Shown in pieces: positions 33,082 to 38,198 of a DNA stretch of 38,198 nucleotides. Under the pieces are notes generated by a model. The model was not told where the DNA came from. It did not search any database and saw only the letters and a program-made list of their open reading frames with translations. The DNA lies in NCBI GenBank assembly GCA_947631245.1, contig CANRKP010000018.1, positions 1 through 38,198 of the forward strand, written 5' to 3'. Origin of the DNA: an uncultured Clostridia bacterium. Lineage in GTDB: Bacteria; Bacillota; Clostridia; Oscillospirales; CAG-272. The first letter of the stretch is position 1. Every line of letters starts with the position of its first letter. Made by a program: the position numbers and the translations under genes.

Positions 33082-35340
33082 TTATTCTATGCGCCAGCCG
33101 TTTTTCGCCCGCGCCTCTATCTCGTCCGTGCGGAGCCTCTCCTCGGCGTAAGCGCGGCGCAAAAGCTCCGAGGGGACGTAGTCGTCGTACTTGTCGAACG
33201 CCGGCGTCTCGTTCTCGCCGACAAGGGAATATTTGTCGACGCCCGCGGCAAAGTCGCGGTTTATATCCTCCATCAGCGCGTTTTTGTCCGCCTTCTCCAT
33301 CTTGAACTCTATGAAGCAGCAGCCCTCGAACTCTATCCCCGATATCTTGTATTTCTGCGCGTTTTTCGCAAGATACCGTCTCAGCGTGCGGAAGCTCTTC
33401 GTCCCGAGCCACGGGAACATGCAGTACGACAGCCCGCCGAGCGAAACTATCGGTCCGTCGAGCATGCCGGTATTTCTCGCCGTGTGCCTCGCCGCCTCAA
33501 GCCTTTTCATTGCACCCGCTTTTAGGTATGGATACTGCGTATCCTCGGCAAGAACGCGGTACATCCGCTCGAGTATGCGGGTGTGTATCTCTCCGAACTC
33601 GCCCGGCCACGATATCTCCATCTTCCCGCCGACGGACTTTACATATATGAGCTTTCTCGGCAAATCGAGCTCCTCGACCTCCCAAACGCGCCCGGCGAGC
33701 GCGAACCTGTCGCCGACGGGCGGCGCCTCCGATATCGTGCCTATTTCGTCGGACTCGCAGCGCACCGTGTAGTCCTCTGAATCTTTAAAGACCGCGTAGA
33801 ACTTGAAGCCCGACGTCAGCCTCTCTCCCTTTATTCCGATTATGAGCCCGCCCTCGTCGGTATATTCGAGAAAATCGTTTTTTATCATCGAGACGAGCAG
33901 GGTCCTGTAATCCTCGCGGTCGACCTGTCTGAACGGCGGCAGGGACAAAACGCGCTCCGCGAGCGCTTTCGGCGTGAGCTCGCCCGACGATATGAGGACT
34001 GACAGCGTCTGCTGGAACAAGAGCGAGAACGGCATCATCCTCGTCAGCGGCGGCTCTATGAACCTCTCCTCGATATAGAGCTGTATTATCGCTATTGCGC
34101 GCAGCAGCTCCCACGGCATAAGCTGCGGGAGCGGCGTGTTCGGAACGTGCGGCTCCTCGCGGAACACCATCATCATCTCCGGCGGGTCGCCGCGCCTCCC
34201 CGACCGCCCGAGCCGCTGAAGGAAGCTCGAGACAGACGTCGGCGAGCCTATCTGCACTATCCTCTCGAGCTTTCCGATATCTATTCCCAGCTCCATCGTG
34301 ACGGTGGCGCACGCCACCATCCTCTCCTCCTCGCTCTTGAGGAGCAGCTCCGCCTCCTCTCTTATCGAGGCGGAGAGATTGCCGTGATGTATGAGGAAAA
34401 TATCGGGCTCGTGCCTGTTTTCCGCTATCTGACGCAGCGTCGCGCAGACGTATTCCGTCTCCTCGCGCGAATTTGAAAAGACGAGCGCGCGCCTGCCCTT
34501 TACGCAGTCGTAGACATATTCGTATCCGGGGTCGACCTCCGTCGGTCCCTCTCCGTCGGAAAGTCCGAGGTCGCCCTGCGACGGCGTTTTTCTTATCTCG
34601 TGCGTCCCCGTGTGAAGCGTCTCCTCGTCCGCGAGGAAGAAATGCTCGAGCCCAAGCCGCCACCGAAGCGGACGCTCAGACGGGCGCGGGATGTCGCAGT
34701 CGCGAGTGTCGCCGCCCGAGAGCCACCTTGCCGCCGCCTCGGGATCGCCGACCGTCGCCGAAAGCCCTATCCTTCTCGGTCTGTGCCCTATCGCGCGCGA
34801 TATTCGCTCAAGCTGGCAGATGACCTGATTTCCGCGGTCCGTGTTCGTCATCGTGTGTATCTCGTCTATTATGACGTAGCGCAAGTCTCCGAAAAGGCGC
34901 GGTATGTCGTTCGGTCTGTTCATCAGCATCGATTCGAGCGACTCCGGCGTTATCTGCAGGATCCCCGACGGCGACTTCAAAAGCTTTGTCTTGTGCGACT
35001 GCGCGACGTCGCCGTGCCAGTGATATACCGGGATCCCCGTCATGTCGAGCAGCTCGTCGATGCGGGAAAACTGGTCGTTTATGAGGCTCTTGAGCGGCGC
35101 TATATAGAGAGCGCCGACGCTCTTCGGCGGGTCGGAGCAGAACTCGGAGAGGATGGGGAAAAACGCCGCCTCCGTTTTGCCGGACGCCGTCGCCGACGTT
35201 ATGAGCAGATTGTTGTCTGTGCAGAATATTGTTTCGGCGGCGCAGAGCTGCACCTCGTGCAGGCTCTCCCAGCCATGCGAATAGATGTATTCCTGTATGA
35301 ACGGCGCGAACCGCTCTATCACTTCTTCGGCTGTTCTCAT
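33082..35340 (-). CDS. Lhr-like DEAD/DEAH-box helicase
   Basis: The 752-residue superfamily 2 helicase has motif Q/I SATASGKTEAAF (Walker A about 50-56), motif Ia APLKSLINDQ, TPESLESML, DEIH (159-162), SAT (194-196), VFSNSREETEYV and motif VI QRLGRSGRRG. Family members unwind DNA or RNA-DNA hybrids 3'-5'. The C-terminal 300 residues resemble the Lhr-type winged-helix and accessory region and the small BREX helicase BrxHI. The start is placed at ATG 35340 because the longer frame runs into palindromic repeat copy F; no strong ribosome site is visible. The ATPase gene lies upstream, separated by the repeat, and the nuclease-helicase follows 3 bases after the stop. Confidence 0.88.
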   Translation of the reverse strand: MRTAEEVIERFAPFIQEYIYSHGWESLHEVQLCAAETIFCTDNNLLITSATASGKTEAAFFPILSEFCSDPPKSVGALYIAPLKSLINDQFSRIDELLDMTGIPVYHWHGDVAQSHKTKLLKSPSGILQITPESLESMLMNRPNDIPRLFGDLRYVIIDEIHTMTNTDRGNQVICQLERISRAIGHRPRRIGLSATVGDPEAAARWLSGGDTRDCDIPRPSERPLRWRLGLEHFFLADEETLHTGTHEIRKTPSQGDLGLSDGEGPTEVDPGYEYVYDCVKGRRALVFSNSREETEYVCATLRQIAENRHEPDIFLIHHGNLSASIREEAELLLKSEEERMVACATVTMELGIDIGKLERIVQIGSPTSVSSFLQRLGRSGRRGDPPEMMMVFREEPHVPNTPLPQLMPWELLRAIAIIQLYIEERFIEPPLTRMMPFSLLFQQTLSVLISSGELTPKALAERVLSLPPFRQVDREDYRTLLVSMIKNDFLEYTDEGGLIIGIKGERLTSGFKFYAVFKDSEDYTVRCESDEIGTISEAPPVGDRFALAGRVWEVEELDLPRKLIYVKSVGGKMEISWPGEFGEIHTRILERMYRVLAEDTQYPYLKAGAMKRLEAARHTARNTGMLDGPIVSLGGLSYCMFPWLGTKSFRTLRRYLAKNAQKYKISGIEFEGCCFIEFKMEKADKNALMEDINRDFAAGVDKYSLVGENETPAFDKYDDYVPSELLRRAYAEERLRTDEIEARAKNGWRIE

Positions 35341-35359
35341 ATGAGTTTGTTTTTTATAT

Positions 35360-35440
35360 GCGGGGGAGGAAAACCTTCTCCAAAAAGGTTTTCCTCCCCC
35401 GCGCCCTCTCTTTTCCAAAACTTTTTCAGGGATTTTTTCG
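35360..35440 (+). repeat. Intergenic palindromic repeat, copy F
   Basis: A perfect 18-bp stem (35360-35377 with 35385-35402; GCGGGGGAGGAAAACC core) has a 7-base loop. The tail is GCCCTCTCTTTTCCAAAACTTTTTCAGGG. It lies between the ATPase and the helicase genes of one minus-strand module, so a transcript through the module must pass this very stable hairpin. Confidence 0.9.
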
Positions 35441-35460
35441 GATGCGCGGGGATGCTTCTT

Positions 35461-36873
35461 TTATATTATGATGTCGTTGGGGTCGAAGTCTGTGGCGGGC
35501 TTGTTCTCTGCCGCGTCGGCTCTCGTGTCGGCTTTGAGGGCGGCGGCATCCGTATCTTCCGTGATGTCGTCCGCCTCGCCCGCGGGCGTCAGCGTCAGCG
35601 CCGTACCGACGACGTCGGAAAAGTCCGCCTCGGGGTTCTGATAAAGAATATTCAATACCGAGATATAGTCCCTTATTATTTCGCGCGGAGTTATCATTAT
35701 ATTTGCTCCCGCCATCTCGAGGCTCGCACGGACGAACGCCTCGGGGTCGCCGTCGGAGACCCGCGGCGTCCAGCCGTAATTTTCCGCGTGCAGCGCCGTC
35801 ACGCGAAGAACGAGCGCCAAAAGCTCGTTGTCCGAGAGCCTTCTCAGCCTTATGACGGGACCTAACATATTCTTGTATTCTCCGCTGTCAAATCTCCCGT
35901 CCGCGAGCCTTCCCCTCAGCGCCTCATAGCTGAAGAGCCCGCGCCGCCTGTCCTCGAGAAACTGCGGCGTGCCGCAGAATACAAGGAAAAGATGCTCCGC
36001 CCTGCCCTCGAGCGTGTCGTTATACATCGACAGGATCTTTTCGTAATTGTTCTCCCTTGAGATCCTGTTCGGTATCTTATAGAGGTTGACGCATTCGTCG
36101 ATGAACACGGCGAGCCCCGCATACCCGATCCCGGAGACGAGCCGCGAGATGAGCTTTATCTCGTCGTACCAGTTGTCGTCGTTCACTATCATTCCGACGC
36201 CGAGCGCCGCCTTTGCCTCCGTCTTTGTCGAATATTCCCCTCGGAGCCAGCGCAGGCATGCGCTCTTTTTTTCCTCGTCGCCCGCCTCGCAAGCCTCGTA
36301 ATACCTCGACAGCACGAGCGCGAAGTCAAATCCGCCGACGCCCGCCTCAAGCCCCCTTATGACCTCGAATATTCTTGCCTTCACGTCCGCGTCGAACTTT
36401 CCGTCGCCGACCTCGGCGCCGCCCGCCGCGACGGAGGACTTTATATCCGATATCCACCTTGCCAAAAGCTGCGGCAGCGCGCCGCCGTCCGGCGACGACT
36501 TCGTCGCAAGATTTCGCAAAAGCTCGCGATACGTCGCAAGCCCTGTGCCCGACGAGCCGCAGAGCCTGCGCTCCGTCGAGAGGTCGCAGTCCGCCGTGAC
36601 AAAGCCGCGCTCGAGCGCGTATCCGCGCATGAGCTGGAGCAGAAAGCTCTTGCCCGAGCCGTATCTTCCTATTATGAAGCGCATAGCGCCCTCGCCGTCA
36701 GCGACACGGGCGAGGTCTCCCGTCAGCGCCGCTATCTCCTCGGTCCTGCCTATAGCGATATAGGGCGCGCCGGCGCGCGGAACGACGCCCGCGGAAAGCG
36801 AGCTCATAAGCTGCGACAGTATCCTTTTCGGCACGCGCGCCGTGGCGACGCCCGTTTTTGCGTTGTTCTCCAT
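35461..36873 (-). CDS. BrxD-like P-loop ATPase (DUF2791 type)
   Basis: The 470-residue AAA+/STAND-like ATPase has Walker A GRYGSGKS (69-76) and Walker B LAVFIDE (254-260). Conserved-looking surroundings are IGRTEEIAAL near the start, MRFIIGRYGSGKSFLLQLMRG-type sequence, YKIPNRISRENNYEKIL after Walker B, and FCGTPQFLEDRRRGLFSYEALRGRL with sensor-like residues. I relate it to the DUF2791/BrxD ATPases of type 2 BREX and Ter-linked systems. The C-terminal 60 residues are low complexity and acidic. Start ATG 36873 has an excellent GGAGGAAAGC ribosome site. The TerB-type gene ends 18 bases upstream. It probably uses ATP to load or switch the helicases that follow. No pglX, pglZ or brxC lies in the window. 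Confidence 0.85.
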   Translation of the reverse strand: MENNAKTGVATARVPKRILSQLMSSLSAGVVPRAGAPYIAIGRTEEIAALTGDLARVADGEGAMRFIIGRYGSGKSFLLQLMRGYALERGFVTADCDLSTERRLCGSSGTGLATYRELLRNLATKSSPDGGALPQLLARWISDIKSSVAAGGAEVGDGKFDADVKARIFEVIRGLEAGVGGFDFALVLSRYYEACEAGDEEKKSACLRWLRGEYSTKTEAKAALGVGMIVNDDNWYDEIKLISRLVSGIGYAGLAVFIDECVNLYKIPNRISRENNYEKILSMYNDTLEGRAEHLFLVFCGTPQFLEDRRRGLFSYEALRGRLADGRFDSGEYKNMLGPVIRLRRLSDNELLALVLRVTALHAENYGWTPRVSDGDPEAFVRASLEMAGANIMITPREIIRDYISVLNILYQNPEADFSDVVGTALTLTPAGEADDITEDTDAAALKADTRADAAENKPATDFDPNDIII

Positions 36874-36891
36874 GCTTTCCTCCGATATTTC

Positions 36892-38198
36892 TTATGACGT
36901 TATGTCGTCCCTGTAATCCTCGACGATTTTGTATCCGCCGTCCGTCGGCTCGATTATTATGTCCCCGATTTCGTCGACCGCCGCCTCGTTTATGCGCGAG
37001 ACGATCTCGTCCTCGTAAACGCCGCGCTCAAGGGCGAGCCGATGCGCGGCGTCCCCGCCGATGCTCAGAAGCGCCGACAGATACTCCCCCGACACATCGT
37101 CGAGCCGTGCGAAAATGCCGCCCTCGGACGTCTCCGTGTCCGCGTCGGTCTCTTTCTCTTCTGCCTCTTCTGTTTTTTCTGGTTTTTCCGTCTCTTCAAG
37201 CTCGTCGACGAGCAGTTCCGTCGACGCCCACGAACTCTTTTCTATCAAAAGCGCGTCGTCCCTGTCAAGTCCGTGCGAGAGCGCGTCATACGCCGCCTCA
37301 TACGATGCTTCATACGCCGCCTCCTCCGCCGCGCGGGACGGGCGTTTTTTCGCCTCCGGAAACTCGCGGTCGAAATATTCGTCCGCGATGAGGCGGTATT
37401 TTTCCGGCAGCTCGCCGACGCGCAGACGCGAGCGCACGCCGAGCGCGGCGCGCAGCCTGTTTTCGGAATATTTGACGAGCTCCGTCATAAGTCCCCGCAA
37501 TTCGCGTGAACGGACGAAGGAAAGGTACTCGATATCTATCCTGCATTTGACGTTGTGGGCGCAGAGCGAGCCGCAGTACGCGTCTCTCGACACGACGGCG
37601 GACCTCATCCCCTTCGCGGAAAATGTCTCGTCCCCGCAGCGTTTTGCGACATACGCGACGGCGGCGGGGATGTGCCGCGCGTAAAGCTCGCCGTTGTCGG
37701 CGGCAAATTTGCTCTTGTGCCAGTCGTAGTCTGAAGAGAGCGCTATCATCGTCTCCGCCGGGATGCCGTCCTCGCCGCCCGCCATGTAAAATTCGCGGAA
37801 GCTCGCGTTCTCCATTATCGCGTGCATTATGGGGGAAAGCCTCGCTCTCGGAGGCGGCAGCCTGTGTATCATGCAGTAATCGGCGAGCCATTCGGACAAG
37901 TATTTGTCGAGCACATGATATTTGTCCCGGTACGCGAGCCATACGCCCGTGAGCCTGTCGAGCCCCTCCTCGGGTGTAAGCTCGTCTCCGAGGTTTATCG
38001 TCTCGTAAACGAACAGAAGAACGTATGAAAACGACGCCGGCAGCCATTCTCCCTCGAGCGCGCGTCTTCTCCACCAGAAATAATACGAAAGCTGCGCGCG
38101 CGACATCTGCCTGTACTGCGGAGTGTATGAGAAAAAATCGACCTCCGGGCACTCCTCGCCGCGCAGAGGGGTGCCGACACCGCCGCCGACAATGTAAG
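36892..38198 (-). CDS. TerB-N/TerB-C domain protein, 5' end cut by window
   Basis: The frame is open through the right edge. The internal ATG at 38106 is not the likely start, because the codons upstream (…DFFSYTPQYRQ) complete the expected beginning of a TerB-N domain. TerB-N covers the visible start: QLSYYFWWRRRALEGEW, SYVLLFVYETIN, then a helical body. Low-complexity EKT/E-rich linkers (about residues 300-330 of the visible part) lead to a C-terminal TerB-C-like domain (SGEYLSALLS..., SRINEAAVDEIGDIIIE...YKIVED). TerB-type domains belong to Ter stress and phage-inhibition systems and may bind metal or the membrane face. It is followed by the BrxD-like ATPase after 18 bases. Gene content further upstream is not visible. 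Confidence 0.83.
   Translation of the reverse strand, partial: YIVGGGVGTPLRGEECPEVDFFSYTPQYRQMSRAQLSYYFWWRRRALEGEWLPASFSYVLLFVYETINLGDELTPEEGLDRLTGVWLAYRDKYHVLDKYLSEWLADYCMIHRLPPPRARLSPIMHAIMENASFREFYMAGGEDGIPAETMIALSSDYDWHKSKFAADNGELYARHIPAAVAYVAKRCGDETFSAKGMRSAVVSRDAYCGSLCAHNVKCRIDIEYLSFVRSRELRGLMTELVKYSENRLRAALGVRSRLRVGELPEKYRLIADEYFDREFPEAKKRPSRAAEEAAYEASYEAAYDALSHGLDRDDALLIEKSSWASTELLVDELEETEKPEKTEEAEEKETDADTETSEGGIFARLDDVSGEYLSALLSIGGDAAHRLALERGVYEDEIVSRINEAAVDEIGDIIIEPTDGGYKIVEDYRDDITS

Noticed and set aside
34600..35865. 421-codon plus-strand open frame
   Set aside because: It is antisense to the helicase and ATPase genes and crosses repeat copy F.
30640..38198. Complete BREX locus
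   Set aside because: Only BrxD-like and BrxHI-like proteins are in view. PglX, PglZ, BrxC and BrxA/B are absent from the window, so the BREX name is not justified.

Overview
The window looks like chromosome from a GC-rich anaerobic Firmicute, most likely class Clostridia (Oscillospiraceae/Ruminococcaceae-like). The signs are a SpoVB-type flippase, a T-box in front of thrS, a preQ1-I riboswitch, a split transketolase, an NADP-type glutamate dehydrogenase, TTGACA/TATAAT promoters with 17-base spacers and GGAGG ribosome sites. The genus cannot be read from the sequence. Several long open frames are mirror images of real genes and were left out.

Left third (1-13.3 kb): a truncated surface lipoprotein with a TEPP repeat stalk and a SpoVB/MATE-type flippase (both minus); gdhA with its own promoter and terminator; then a transporter of the YhhQ/VUT (queuosine precursor) family preceded by a well-formed preQ1-I riboswitch, with a short-chain dehydrogenase (SDR) closely downstream. 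Two tRNA genes (Thr-UGU, Tyr-GUA) follow, with a degenerate second copy of the tRNA-Tyr 3' tail and terminator. On the minus strand lie hisS and, upstream of it, a run that starts at murI and continues through a sugar isomerase/epimerase, a D-2-hydroxyacid dehydrogenase, two small membrane proteins, an Fe-S old-yellow-enzyme-type oxidoreductase and an SDR.

Middle (13.4-27.5 kb): an orphan MinD/ParA-like ATPase, a methylglyoxal-synthase homologue that lacks most catalytic residues, a T-box leader and thrS; then, on the minus strand, an ECF sigma factor with a long C-terminal extension and an internal start site. A strongly structured RNA of unknown class lies between that gene and the two-subunit transketolase. 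Next come a Cu/Zn-superoxide-dismutase-like protein, an XRE regulator in an AT-rich patch, a lone rhamnulose-1-phosphate aldolase, and an ABC ATPase with a large permease.

Right (27.7-38.2 kb): a class Ic aspartate aminotransferase and asnS, then a four-gene minus-strand module: TerB-N/TerB-C protein (cut by the window edge), a BrxD-like P-loop ATPase, an Lhr-like DEAD/DEAH helicase, and a PD-(D/E)XK nuclease fused to an XPD/DinG-type helicase. The order, tight spacing and domain content suggest one DNA-processing machine, possibly antiphage; it is the strongest candidate for an under-described system here. At least five intergenic sites carry copies of a large palindromic repeat family, one of them inside this module.
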